Shown: in pieces, positions 28,714 through 37,751 of the stretch | Numbering within the stretch: position 1 is the first letter of the stretch | Layout of the letters: every line of letters begins with the position of its first letter | From: Rhizobium sp. SSA_523 | GTDB taxonomy: Bacteria; Pseudomonadota; Alphaproteobacteria; Rhizobiales; Rhizobiaceae | DNA: 64,000 nt | Direction of reading: 5' to 3' | Assembly: GCF_030435705.1 (NCBI RefSeq) | Contig: NZ_CP129381.1 | Location: 620,001 to 684,000 of the forward strand | Translations under genes and position numbers: made by a program | The notes under the pieces: generated by a model | The model's input: only the letters and a program-made list of their open reading frames with translations | Database searches by the model: none | What the model was told of the DNA's origin: nothing

Positions 28714-30288
28714 ATGTTCCGTAAGAGTTTTTTTGCTGCTGCAATGGCCAGCACATTATGGGTTGTGCCACTGGCACAGGCGGCCGATCTGACGATCGGC
28801 AGCGCGACCGAGCCGTCCTCGATCGACCCGCAATTCTCCCGCACCGGCAACAATCAGAACGTCGCGATGCAGATCTTCGACCGCCTGCTGGAGACCGATA
28901 CGACCATCGGCATCCATCCAGCGCTGGCCATGTCCTGGGACAATATCGACCCACTGACCTGGCACGTGAAGCTGCGCGAGGGCGTCAAGTTCCATGACGG
29001 ATCTGCGATGACGGCAGAGGACGTCATCTTTTCGCTGACGCGGGCGAAGAATATCCCCAACAGCCCCGCGCCCTTTTCCGGCAATGTCGCGTCCATCGAC
29101 AGCATGAAGGCGCTGGACGACCTGACGATCGAGTTCAAGACAAAGCAGCCGACGCCGGACTTCATCGAGCAGGTCGGCTTTGTCTATATCGTCAGCAAGA
29201 AGGCCGCCGAAAACGCGACGATCGAGGACTTCAACAGCGGCAAGGCAGCGATCGGTACCGGGGCCTACAAGTTCAAGTCCTGGACACCGGGCGACAACCT
29301 GTCCCTGACCCGCAATACGGCCTTCTGGGGACGCCAGCAGGACTTCGACAATGTCACCATCAAGTTCATTTCGAATGATGCCTCCCGCGTCGCCGCTTTG
29401 CGCTCGGGTGCCGTGGATCTGATCGACGCGGTCCCGCCGGGAGACGTGAAGACGCTCTCGTCCATGTCCGAGCTCAAGGTGTTTTCCATTCCCTCGGCAC
29501 GTCTTATTTATCTCGCGATCGACGCATCGCGCGACAAGAGCCCCTTCGTGACCGACAAGGCCGGCAAGCCTCTCGACAAGAACCCGCTGAAGGATCGCAA
29601 GGTCCGCACCGCCTTGTCGGAAATGATCAACCGCCAGCTGATCGTCGATCGCATCCTGGACGGGTCCGGCGAGCCGGCCGGCCAGCTGGTGCCGGACGGC
29701 GTTGCCGGCAATGATCCGGCGATCAAGGCCCCGGCCTATGCGCCCGACCATGCCAAGACGCTTCTGCAGGAGGCCGGCTACGCCGATGGCTTCGGCCTGA
29801 CGCTGCATACGTCCAATGACCGCTTTCCCGGCGATGCCGAGACCGCTCAGGCGCTTGGCCAGATGTTTGCCCGCGGTGGCCTGAAGGTGAACGGCGTCGT
29901 GGCGCAGCCCTACAATGTCTACACCAAGGCGGCTTCCGGGCAGGAATTCAGCGCCTTCATCTTCTCGCTCGGCAATTCCACGCCGACCTCCGCAACGGGC
30001 CTTCGCAATCTGCTGATGACCTATAACAAAGAGGGGGGCACGGGATCCTTCAACCGCGTGAGGTACAGCGATCCGACCTTCGACAAGATGATGCAGGAGG
30101 CAATGGCCGAATTCGACAGCGAGAAGCGCATTCAGCTTCTGCAGCAGGCGACGGCCTATGTCTTCGAAGACATGCCGATCATCCCTCTCTTCTGGCAGAA
30201 GGTTCACTGGGCGGGCAAGGCCACGCTCTCCTATGATGCCAATATGACGGAAGACACCAGCGCCACACTGACCAAGCTTGCAAAGTGA
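28714..30288 (+). CDS. Peptide-type ABC transporter substrate-binding protein (SBP_bac_5)
   Basis: 524 residues, family 5 extracellular binding protein. The signal peptide ends LAQAADLTIG (about residue 23). The fold markers are SIDPQFSRTGNNQNV, WHVKLREGVKFHDGSAMTAEDV and IGTGAYKFKSW. It is the last gene of the importer and is followed by a strong terminator. Ligands of the family include peptides, opines, nickel chelates and glutathione; the downstream hydrolase and upstream LysR type suggest an amide- or ester-containing nutrient. Confidence 0.92.
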   Translation: MFRKSFFAAAMASTLWVVPLAQAADLTIGSATEPSSIDPQFSRTGNNQNVAMQIFDRLLETDTTIGIHPALAMSWDNIDPLTWHVKLREGVKFHDGSAMTAEDVIFSLTRAKNIPNSPAPFSGNVASIDSMKALDDLTIEFKTKQPTPDFIEQVGFVYIVSKKAAENATIEDFNSGKAAIGTGAYKFKSWTPGDNLSLTRNTAFWGRQQDFDNVTIKFISNDASRVAALRSGAVDLIDAVPPGDVKTLSSMSELKVFSIPSARLIYLAIDASRDKSPFVTDKAGKPLDKNPLKDRKVRTALSEMINRQLIVDRILDGSGEPAGQLVPDGVAGNDPAIKAPAYAPDHAKTLLQEAGYADGFGLTLHTSNDRFPGDAETAQALGQMFARGGLKVNGVVAQPYNVYTKAASGQEFSAFIFSLGNSTPTSATGLRNLLMTYNKEGGTGSFNRVRYSDPTFDKMMQEAMAEFDSEKRIQLLQQATAYVFEDMPIIPLFWQKVHWAGKATLSYDANMTEDTSATLTKLAK

Positions 30289-30294
30289 CGCGAC

Positions 30295-30322
30295 GCGGAC
30301 GCCGCCTGCGGCGTCCGCTTTT
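30295..30322 (+). terminator. Rho-independent terminator after the binding-protein gene
   Basis: Perfect 10-bp stem GCGGACGCCG / CGGCGTCCGC (30295-30304, 30309-30318) with loop CCTG and TTTT, seven bases past the stop. Read-through would reach the CocE-type hydrolase gene 28 bases later. Confidence 0.9.
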
Positions 30323-30349
30323 CACCTTCGACTTTTAAGGACATTCGAG

Positions 30350-32299
30350 ATGAATATGCTGGCGTCTTCCGCACGGGAAGCGATCGCCGACGACGTGATC
30401 GTGGAACGCAATGTGATGGTGACCATGCGCGATGGCGTGCGCCTCGCGACTGATATCTACCGTCCGGCAGAAAATGGCCGGGCCCTGTCCGGACGCCTGC
30501 CCAGCATCATAGAGCGGACCCCCTATGGCAAGATGGAAAGGTCGCGGTCCGAAATCGAAGTCGGGATGACGACGCCTTTGCGGCGGGACGAAGTGGCGTG
30601 CTATTTTGTCCGGGCCGGCTATGTGGTCGTATACCAGGACTGCCGCGGCCGCTATGCATCGGAAGGCGAATTCTCCAAATATATCTCCGAGGCCGCGGAT
30701 GGTTATGACACTGCCGCCTGGCTGGTTGAACAGGAATGGTCCGATGGCCGTTTCGCCACCATGGGTCTGTCCTATGCGGCCCACACACAGGCCGCGCTGG
30801 CGTGCCTCAATCCTCCGGGCCTTGCCTGTATGGTGATGGATTCCGGCGGCTTCTCGAACGCCTATCAATGCGGCATCCGCCAGGGTGGCGCTTTCGAGCT
30901 GAAGCAAGTCACCTGGGCCTATAACAATGCCCGCGAGGCAGCCTCGGGTCTCGTCAAGGCCGCCATCGAGGCCGAAGATCTGACCGCCTGGTTCGCCGCC
31001 CTGCCGTGGCGGGAAGGCGTATCGCCAATCCGCGAGGCACCCGAATACGAGGCCTATCTTCTCGATCAGTGGCGCAGCGGCACGTTTGACGACAGCTGGC
31101 GACGGGTAGGCCTCTATATGGAGGGCTCATACAAGACCTTTCCGCGGGTGCCGATCGTGCTGATGTCCAGCTGGTACGACGCCTATGTCAAATCGACCCT
31201 CGACAACTTCAAAGGTCTCTCCGGCGATGCGGAGCGACCGCTCTCGCTGATCATGGGGCCGTGGCTGCACGGCAATCGCAACAGCACCTTTGCCGGCGAT
31301 ATCTCCTTCGGCAGTGAAGCGCCGATCGGCGGGCACGTGGCGGAGAGCTGGCTCGATTTCAGGCGGCGGTGGTTCGATCGCTGGCTGAAGAACAAGGTCG
31401 AAGACAAGGCAGAAGACAGGGGTGAGAGCCGGGTGACGGAATCCTCCGTGCGCTTCTTCCTGATGGGATCGGGATCCGGCACGAAAACGGCCGAGGGTCG
31501 CCTCGACCATGGCGGGTTCTGGTGCCAGGCATCTGATTGGCCTGTTCCTGGTACCGATTATCGCTCGCTCCATCTCCACGCGAGCGGACGGTTGAAAGAG
31601 GAGCGGCCGGCAGAAGAGGCTGAGGCCCTCACCTATGATTACGATCCAGCGAATCCGGTTCCGACCATCGGAGGTTCGCTGACAAGCGGTCAGCCGATCT
31701 TTGAGGGCGGTGGCTTCGATCAGCGCGAGGCGGACCGCTTCTTTGGCTGCACAAGGCCGGGACTGCCGCTTTCCGCACGCGCCGATGTGCTGTGCTTCGA
31801 AAGCGAGCCGCTGGCGGAAGACCTGGCGGTGGTCGGGCCGATTAGCATCGAACTTTTTGTCGCTTCCAGCGCGCCGGACACAGATTTTACCGCGAAGCTC
31901 GTCGATGTTTATCCGCCGAGCAAAGACTACCCCGCGGGCTTTGCCTTGAACGTGACCGACGGCATCTTCCGCTGCCGGTATCGCAACTCCTTCGAGACGC
32001 CGGAACCGCTGGTTCCCGGCGAGATCTTCAAGATCACCATCGAGCCATTCGCAACGGCCAATATCTTCAAGAAGGGCCATCGCATCAGGCTCGACATTTC
32101 CTCGTCCAATTTCCCGAAATATGACGTCAATCCCAATACCTACGCCCCGGAAGGCACCGGGCGTGAAAAACAGGTGGCGCGCAACAGCGTCTTCGTCGAT
32201 GCCGCACATCCGTCACGACTGATCCTGCCGGTCCTCCCAGGCGCTCAGATCCAGAAGTTGAAACCTCTGGCAGAACAGCAGGATACAGCGATCCGATGA
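30350..32299 (+). CDS. CocE/NonD family hydrolase (X-Pro dipeptidyl peptidase S15-like)
   Basis: 649 residues. The N-terminal alpha/beta domain has MRDGVRLATDIYRP, the oxyanion YQDCRGRYASEGEF, nucleophile Ser141 in GLSYAAH, an Asp in SSWYDAYV and the catalytic His in GPWLHGN. A C-terminal jelly-roll domain (PISIELFVASSAPDTDFTAKLVD, RIRLDISSSNFPKYDVNPNT) completes the S15/CocE layout. Such enzymes cleave esters, amides or N-terminal dipeptides. There is no signal peptide. It is coupled by ATGA to the CapA-like gene and probably acts on the imported compound. Confidence 0.9.
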   Translation: MNMLASSAREAIADDVIVERNVMVTMRDGVRLATDIYRPAENGRALSGRLPSIIERTPYGKMERSRSEIEVGMTTPLRRDEVACYFVRAGYVVVYQDCRGRYASEGEFSKYISEAADGYDTAAWLVEQEWSDGRFATMGLSYAAHTQAALACLNPPGLACMVMDSGGFSNAYQCGIRQGGAFELKQVTWAYNNAREAASGLVKAAIEAEDLTAWFAALPWREGVSPIREAPEYEAYLLDQWRSGTFDDSWRRVGLYMEGSYKTFPRVPIVLMSSWYDAYVKSTLDNFKGLSGDAERPLSLIMGPWLHGNRNSTFAGDISFGSEAPIGGHVAESWLDFRRRWFDRWLKNKVEDKAEDRGESRVTESSVRFFLMGSGSGTKTAEGRLDHGGFWCQASDWPVPGTDYRSLHLHASGRLKEERPAEEAEALTYDYDPANPVPTIGGSLTSGQPIFEGGGFDQREADRFFGCTRPGLPLSARADVLCFESEPLAEDLAVVGPISIELFVASSAPDTDFTAKLVDVYPPSKDYPAGFALNVTDGIFRCRYRNSFETPEPLVPGEIFKITIEPFATANIFKKGHRIRLDISSSNFPKYDVNPNTYAPEGTGREKQVARNSVFVDAAHPSRLILPVLPGAQIQKLKPLAEQQDTAIR

Positions 32300-33444
32300 A
32301 CCTGACCCTAGCCGTCACGGGACAGGTTCTCATCCACCAGCCGCTGGATCTTACGGGAGCAGCGGCCGGTGACCTGCTGGACTTTCTGAAAGCAGACGTG
32401 ACGATCGGCAATTTCGAAGGCGTCGTGCAGGCGCCCGGCGCCTGGCCGACCAAGACGAAGACCGTCCATGCGGTCGACAAGGAAGTTATCGCCTCGCTGG
32501 CCGGTTTGCATTTCACGGCGATGAGTCATGCCAACAACCACGCCTTCGATCTGGGCCCGCCAGGCATTTCCGCCAGTCACGCGGCCATGAAGGCGCACAA
32601 GATCCAGCTGGCCGGCAGCGGAATGGATCTCTCGGCCGCGTGTTCTGCGGCGCCGATCACCATCGGCGCCCAGACCGTGGCGCTTCTCTCGGTTGATCTC
32701 GGGCCGCAGCCGGAGATCGTCTATGCAGGACAGGATCGAGCGGGGATTGCGCCCTTGCGGCTGCGCCGGAAAATCCTCTTGCCGCCTGACGACTATGCAC
32801 GCCTGTCGGCGCTGAACGAGGCATTGGGCGATGCCGCCCGTCTGCGGGCGCGGCAAAAGGTCGGCTATAGCGGCGAGGTGGTGGAGGGCTTGGAAGCCTT
32901 CGGTACGGTTTTCCTGCCCGGCGATCGACTGCAGCCGCGATGGGACGTCGACCCGACCGATCGGGAGAGGCTACAGGCGGAAATTCTGGGCGCCAAGGGA
33001 CGCGGCGAAATCGTTGTGCTGGCATTGCACAGCCACCATTGGGACGCGGACTGGACGGTCACGCCGGTCTGGTATGACAGGCTGACGAAGGACCTGGTGG
33101 ATGCCGGAGCGGACGTCGTCATCGGGACCGGGGCGCCGGTTCTGCAGCCTATGCGCATCTACCGCGATCGCGCCATATTGCCGGGCCTCGGCAACTTCAT
33201 CTTCCATACCCGACGCGCAGCCGTCTATGACCGCGAAGGCGTGGATGTCTGGACCAGCGCTGCCGTCCGTCTGCATCTGGACCCCGAGGGTCGCTGCCTG
33301 CAAGTCAATGCCATGCCGATCCGCGCCTCTCGGGCCAGTGCGACGGGCAAGACCAAGCCGCCCTTCGCCGCCGCACCTGCGCTTCTCACTGGCGAGGAGG
33401 CGCAGACGGTTCTGCAAAGACTGGAATGCCCCGAGCGGCGCTGA
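32296..33444 (+). CDS. CapA-like metallophosphatase-fold protein
   Basis: 382 residues. The poly-gamma-glutamate CapA pattern is visible as IGNFEGVV, SHANNHAFDLG, LHSHHWDADW and GLGNFIFHTRR. The first metal motif is altered (VTGQVLIHQ, no Gly-Asp-x-Met), as is the IGxHPHxxQ block (IGTGAPVLQP). No signal peptide or membrane segment is present, unlike capsule CapA, so a soluble hydrolase role is more likely. It is coupled to the CocE gene (ATGA). Confidence 0.8.
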   Translation: MNLTLAVTGQVLIHQPLDLTGAAAGDLLDFLKADVTIGNFEGVVQAPGAWPTKTKTVHAVDKEVIASLAGLHFTAMSHANNHAFDLGPPGISASHAAMKAHKIQLAGSGMDLSAACSAAPITIGAQTVALLSVDLGPQPEIVYAGQDRAGIAPLRLRRKILLPPDDYARLSALNEALGDAARLRARQKVGYSGEVVEGLEAFGTVFLPGDRLQPRWDVDPTDRERLQAEILGAKGRGEIVVLALHSHHWDADWTVTPVWYDRLTKDLVDAGADVVIGTGAPVLQPMRIYRDRAILPGLGNFIFHTRRAAVYDREGVDVWTSAAVRLHLDPEGRCLQVNAMPIRASRASATGKTKPPFAAAPALLTGEEAQTVLQRLECPERR

Positions 33445-33546
33445 AGCGGGTGCTGGCCTAGAGCAGGTCCAGCAAGAGTGCGTCACCGCTTTTGTGTCCG
33501 GACTGCGTAAAAACAAAGATATAGAGCATTTCAGGTGATCCTGTTT

Positions 33547-35424
33547 CTACCGGAAATGCTTGGCGTTCTCCAGGTCTCGCGCGCGTGCCAGAATGGTGTC
33601 GAAGTAGATGTCGCGAGCCGCTTGTGGCGTGAGATTGTGGTCGGCGCCCTCGATGAAGGTGACGGTCACATTTCCGAGGCCTGCCAGCCTCTCCCCGTCC
33701 GGACCGAAATGATAGGTGAGATGGTCCGTTCCGACGTCGCCGCGGCTATAGACCAGGCTCAGCCGCCGCCCGCTCGCCTGATACTGTTTGAAGCCATCCC
33801 GCACTTGCCTCTGCTCCTGCCGGCGCAGCAGGGAGAAACCGATGGCGGAGGCCAACTGCTGTTCCGCCCGTTCTGCCACTTTCCCCAGGAGGTTCTTCAA
33901 GGATTGCGCCACATCCATTTCGCCGCGCAGGGCACGGCCGATGATGGCCGGGTTCAGCAGCTTGCGCCGATAGCTGGCAAGGCTCTGCGGCAGGGCGCGC
34001 ATGGTTCCATCAAGCGGATAGCGTTCATCCCACACGAAGGCATAGGGATTGACCAGAACAAGACTTTTCAGGCGGTCATCCACGAGCCCGGTTCGAAAGG
34101 CGAGATAGGCGCCGCTGCAGCGTCCGACGCCGACCACCGGTCGGCCGATGCGTGCGTCCAGGAAAGTGAGCGCTGCCTGTGCATCATCCAGCTGCGAGGT
34201 CGCATAGAGAACCTGGGCCGGCGCGCCCTCGGCCGGCGGGCTGTCGCCGACATTGGCGCAATCGAACCGAAGCGATGCGATGCCGGCGGCGGCCAACCGC
34301 CGCGCCGTGAGTGTCGCGAGCCGGCCCCAGCCGGAATGACGGTCATAGGCCGAGCCGAAGAGGAGCACGCAGACCTCCGCAGGATCTGCAAGCGGCTCGC
34401 ACAGAACGCCGGCCAGCCGATGATGATTCCCGAAGGACACGCCGGTCTCGCAGAAGACAGGAGTCCGGAGTTCGGTTTCTGCGCGAGGAAAACCGCTCAA
34501 CACACGGATTTGTGTAGACTTTTCATACTCTGAAGTCTGCTTGGATACCCAGCCGACCAGGGTTTCAATGTCGCTTTCGCCGATCCGGGAGCTCATCGGG
34601 CCGGCGATAAGGGCGTCATAGCCTGCGAAAGGATCGCGTTGAAGTGACGTCTGAGCTGTCTCCAGCCGCTCGGCCAGCTCATCATTCCCCAGCTGACCCG
34701 GACGTTCGAAAAGCAGATAAGGAACTTTTCCTATCTCATTGATCGTGCTGAGTTTCAGCCGTGAGAGCTCCTTTGCCGCCGCGGCTGGCATAACAAGACC
34801 GGCGATGGCGGTCTGCTCCGCAGGGCGGCGCTCGGAGGTCTCGAGGTTCAGCCCGTCATCGACCACCTTCGCCCAGACCGAAAGCTCGCGCAGGTAGGAA
34901 CGGCCGGACACCACCGGCGCCAGCAGCGCCATGGCCGCAAGCCCTTCAAGGGAGGCCGAGGCCTGCAGGGCGAGCGAGGCGCCGAGGCCCTGGCCGATCA
35001 GGATGATCTCGTCATGGCCACGCTCCCTAAGGTGACGCGCGGCTTCGCAAATGCTCTCGCGCCAAAGATCCAGGCCCTCCGAAGCCGGTTCAGGATCGAG
35101 TGAATTCCCTGTGCCGGGGAAATCGAAGCGGAGGCTGGCAATACCTGTCGCCGCCAGACGATCTGCGAGGAGGCGGAAGAATTTGCGCGTCGACAGCTCT
35201 TCCAGCCCCCAGGGCGCGACGAGCAGGACCGCCGGCGACCGCGCAGTCTCTTCCGCCGCACGGGCCGGCATGTAGCGGGCCGCGCACAGGCCGAAGGAGA
35301 CGGGTTCGGCTGCCGGTATCTGCCCGCGATACCCGGATCGCGCAGTTTCGTCCGCCTCTGGTGTTCGGGTCGGGGAAGCGTCAGGGGCAGTCTCGATGGC
35401 TCGGCTTTCGGAGGCTGTCAGCAT
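33547..35424 (-). CDS. Tandem alpha/beta hydrolase protein with atypical nucleophile elbows
   Basis: 625 residues made of two serine-aminopeptidase-like alpha/beta domains. Domain 1 (about 40-290) has LRFDFPGTGNS and the elbow IGQGLGA, with Gly146 where Ser is expected. Domain 2 (about 345-625) has LRFDCANVGDS and the elbow GVGRCSGAY, with Cys436 as the likely nucleophile, and EGADHNLTP carrying the His. Similar paired hydrolases occur beside polysaccharide or exosortase loci. ATG 35424 has a weak ribosome site; ATG 35511 (29 residues longer) follows AAGGG and is possible. Confidence 0.75.
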   Translation of the reverse strand: MLTASESRAIETAPDASPTRTPEADETARSGYRGQIPAAEPVSFGLCAARYMPARAAEETARSPAVLLVAPWGLEELSTRKFFRLLADRLAATGIASLRFDFPGTGNSLDPEPASEGLDLWRESICEAARHLRERGHDEIILIGQGLGASLALQASASLEGLAAMALLAPVVSGRSYLRELSVWAKVVDDGLNLETSERRPAEQTAIAGLVMPAAAAKELSRLKLSTINEIGKVPYLLFERPGQLGNDELAERLETAQTSLQRDPFAGYDALIAGPMSSRIGESDIETLVGWVSKQTSEYEKSTQIRVLSGFPRAETELRTPVFCETGVSFGNHHRLAGVLCEPLADPAEVCVLLFGSAYDRHSGWGRLATLTARRLAAAGIASLRFDCANVGDSPPAEGAPAQVLYATSQLDDAQAALTFLDARIGRPVVGVGRCSGAYLAFRTGLVDDRLKSLVLVNPYAFVWDERYPLDGTMRALPQSLASYRRKLLNPAIIGRALRGEMDVAQSLKNLLGKVAERAEQQLASAIGFSLLRRQEQRQVRDGFKQYQASGRRLSLVYSRGDVGTDHLTYHFGPDGERLAGLGNVTVTFIEGADHNLTPQAARDIYFDTILARARDLENAKHFR

Positions 35425-35661
35425 GGCGTGAAACGTCGTCCTCGCGGGTCTAGATCTGAAGGGCCAGGGTATGGGTCTGCGGTTGACATTCCATGCCCAA
35501 GCTTCATTCACCCTTTTAAGGCCGAACCGTTAGGGTCGGCTTTTGCTATTCCTTAAAAAGTGAGTGTTCGCAGATTTCGGGACAGGTTACCCTGCCGCTC
35601 CGGCTTAAGAGGGTAAGAATCCGCAACGCTGATGACCGGCAAGGGCAATGGGAGGGAGATT
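35425..35661. promoter_or_regulatory. Divergent region between tandem hydrolase and cytochrome b561
   Basis: It holds an imperfect hairpin GCCGAACC-GTTA-GGGTCGGC (35521-35540) followed by TTTT, flanked by CCTTTTAAGG and CCTTAAAAAG, giving a nested inverted structure of about 55 bases. Its role is unclear; it is not placed as a terminator of either gene. Confidence 0.4.
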
Positions 35662-36177
35662 ATGACGGGATCAACCTATGCGCCGGCCTTGCGCGTGCTT
35701 CATTGGTCCATAGCCATCCTCATCTTCTGCATTTGGCCGCTTGGCTACATGATCAAATTCGTGCGTGACGAGGTCAAGCTCGACTTCTACCTGCTGCACG
35801 AATCCCTGGGATTCCTAGCGCTGTGGATCATGATCCTGCGGATCGGTCTGCGGCTGAGGCACGGCGCGCCCGCGCCGATCGTCACCGGCTTTCACGGCCG
35901 TCTCGCAGGCCTCGTCCACACATTGCTTTACGCATTCCTCATCATCATGCCGGTCAGCGGCTTTCTGGCCACGAATGCGCATGGCTTTCCGCTCAAATGG
36001 TTTGGTCTGGTCGAGGTCTGGAGCCCCTTAAACAAATCGCCCGGCGTCGCTCCAATATTTTCTCGCATACACGAATGGAGCGCATGGACCCTTTTGGCGC
36101 TTCTCGCGTTACATCTGACTGGCGTGATCTTCCACCACGTGATCCGTCGTGACCGCACCCTTTATCGAATGCTCTAA
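35662..36177 (+). CDS. Cytochrome b561 family protein
   Basis: 171 residues, four membrane helices with heme-ligand histidines in LRVLHWSIAI, LLHESLGFL, LVHTLLYAF and LLALHLTGVIFHHVI, the pattern of bacterial YodB/CybB di-heme b-type cytochromes. It probably moves electrons between quinol and a periplasmic partner. GGAGGGAG is seven bases before ATG 35662. The RibD-like gene follows on the same strand 29 bases later, so they may be co-transcribed. Confidence 0.9.
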   Translation: MTGSTYAPALRVLHWSIAILIFCIWPLGYMIKFVRDEVKLDFYLLHESLGFLALWIMILRIGLRLRHGAPAPIVTGFHGRLAGLVHTLLYAFLIIMPVSGFLATNAHGFPLKWFGLVEVWSPLNKSPGVAPIFSRIHEWSAWTLLALLALHLTGVIFHHVIRRDRTLYRML

Positions 36178-36206
36178 CGGATGTGATCTGGATGCGCCGC
36201 ATAGAC

Positions 36207-37028
36207 ATGACCGACACAATCTGGACCCGCCTTTTGGAGATCCGCGACCGGACCCGCGAGGATCTCGGTCGCTCCTCCGATCCCGCCTTTGCCTTGTATG
36301 GGCCAATAGCTGCGGCCCGCGGCCGTTTCGTTCTGGCGCAGGTCGGCCAGTCCCTTGACGGGCGCGTGGCAACGCCCTTCGGCGATGCGCAGGATATTTC
36401 GGGTCCCGAAGGTATTGCCCATCTGCACCGCTGCCGCGCGCTGGTCGATGCGGTGATAGTCGGCGTCGGAACAGTCAAAGCCGACAATCCACGCCTATCC
36501 GTGCGTGCCGTCCGCGGCCGCGACCCTGTTCGGGTCGTGATCGATTGCCATGCGCAGCTTGCGGGTGACGAAGGCCTGTTCCACGACGGCGGGGCGCCGG
36601 TCATCGTGATCCAGTCGGACGAGGCGCCGCGCCGCAGCTATCCGGCAAAGGTGATCCGCCTGCCTCTCGGCGAGAGCGGCATCTGCCCTGAGGATATTCT
36701 CGATGCGCTGGATGATTGCAAGCTGAAACGCATTCTGGTGGAAGGCGGCGCGCGGACGATTTCGCGGTTCATCGACATGGGCCTTGTCGATCATCTGCAT
36801 GTCGCCATTGCGCCGCTGATTATCGGGTCCGGGCCGCAGGGCATTTCCCTGCCGCCGATCCGCAAGCTGTCGGAAGCACATCGGCCGGAGGCCGAAGTCT
36901 TCAGCCTCGGCAGCGACATCCTCTTCGACTGCCGTCTGCGCGAGGAGCCGATGATGTCACTTGGCCGGCAAAGCCAGAAGGTCCAGGTGACCGACAAGGC
37001 AGCTGCCGCCCTCGTCGATGTCGGCTAG
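36207..37028 (+). CDS. RibD C-terminal-type reductase (stand-alone, no deaminase domain)
   Basis: 273 residues. Only the reductase half of RibD is present: QVGQSLDGRVAT, LRCRALVDAVIVGVGTVKADNP-type block (RALVDAVIVGVGTVKADNPR), ILVEGGARTISRF and IAPLIIGSGPQG. In riboflavin synthesis this domain uses NADPH to reduce the ribosyl side chain of a pyrimidine to ribityl. It lies beside RibA- and PTPS-like genes, not with a full riboflavin operon, so it may act in a dedicated side pathway. Start codon is uncertain (36192 or 36183 are in frame; none has a good ribosome site). It overlaps the convergent methyltransferase gene by 72 bases. Confidence 0.85.
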   Translation: MTDTIWTRLLEIRDRTREDLGRSSDPAFALYGPIAAARGRFVLAQVGQSLDGRVATPFGDAQDISGPEGIAHLHRCRALVDAVIVGVGTVKADNPRLSVRAVRGRDPVRVVIDCHAQLAGDEGLFHDGGAPVIVIQSDEAPRRSYPAKVIRLPLGESGICPEDILDALDDCKLKRILVEGGARTISRFIDMGLVDHLHVAIAPLIIGSGPQGISLPPIRKLSEAHRPEAEVFSLGSDILFDCRLREEPMMSLGRQSQKVQVTDKAAAALVDVG

Positions 37029-37751
37029 GCGGGCATCCCGCCAGGACATGACGGAGGCGTGATCCAGTTCCGCCATTTCCAGAACCGGTGCCACCATGCC
37101 TTCCACGAAAGCCCGGTGAAGCGCAGTCTCGGCCGGACCCAGTCGCCACGGACTGTCGGCGGTCGAGACGCGGAAACCCTCATTCTCGAGAACCGTCTTC
37201 AGATGCGGCGTCGCCATCGGCCCGAGAGCCTGGCCCAGGCCCTTGTCCGTCGTCTGGTGCCGGTTGAAGATCCGCACGATCTGGAGGTCGAGGACATGCC
37301 GATTGGTCCACGCGATCCGGCCATCGTAATTCAGCGCCGCATACAGACCCGTGCCGGCGGCGGAAAGTTTCGAGGCCAGTCCTTCGCAAAAGGCCGCCGA
37401 GCAGAGATCGAAGAAGGCCGAGGCGGTCAGGACCGTGCAATCCTGCAACGGCAGGGCGTCGAGGCTGGAAAGATCCAGCTGCAGATAGTCGACATTTTCA
37501 TGACCAATGCGCCTTTCCGCCTCCGCGAGCAGCATGCTGTCGTAATCGACGAGCGTCCATCTCGCATTGTCCGGCAGACGCCCGGCCAGGCTGCGAAAGG
37601 TCGAGCCCGTTCCGCATCCGATATCCATCAACCGCGCCGGCGTCTCGCCGTCATGCAGATACCGGCCAAGCTCGGCCAGCAGCCCGTCATTGCGGGCTCT
37701 GGCATCCGCCGGTTCGCGCAGGCTGAGCCAGCCGCTTTCAAATCCACTCAT
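36957..37751 (-). CDS. Class I SAM-dependent methyltransferase
   Basis: 264 residues. Motif I is LMDIGCGTGSTFRSL, motif II is WTLVDYDSMLL, and post-motif LQLDLSSLD and TVLTASAFFDLCS complete the Rossmann fold. It is the last gene of a minus-strand run (dehydrogenase, PTPS-like, glycosyltransferase, this gene) coupled by ATGA to the glycosyltransferase. The acceptor is unknown; context points to a pterin/flavin-precursor-derived product. Confidence 0.85.
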   Translation of the reverse strand: MSGFESGWLSLREPADARARNDGLLAELGRYLHDGETPARLMDIGCGTGSTFRSLAGRLPDNARWTLVDYDSMLLAEAERRIGHENVDYLQLDLSSLDALPLQDCTVLTASAFFDLCSAAFCEGLASKLSAAGTGLYAALNYDGRIAWTNRHVLDLQIVRIFNRHQTTDKGLGQALGPMATPHLKTVLENEGFRVSTADSPWRLGPAETALHRAFVEGMVAPVLEMAELDHASVMSWRDARLADIDEGGSCLVGHLDLLALPAK

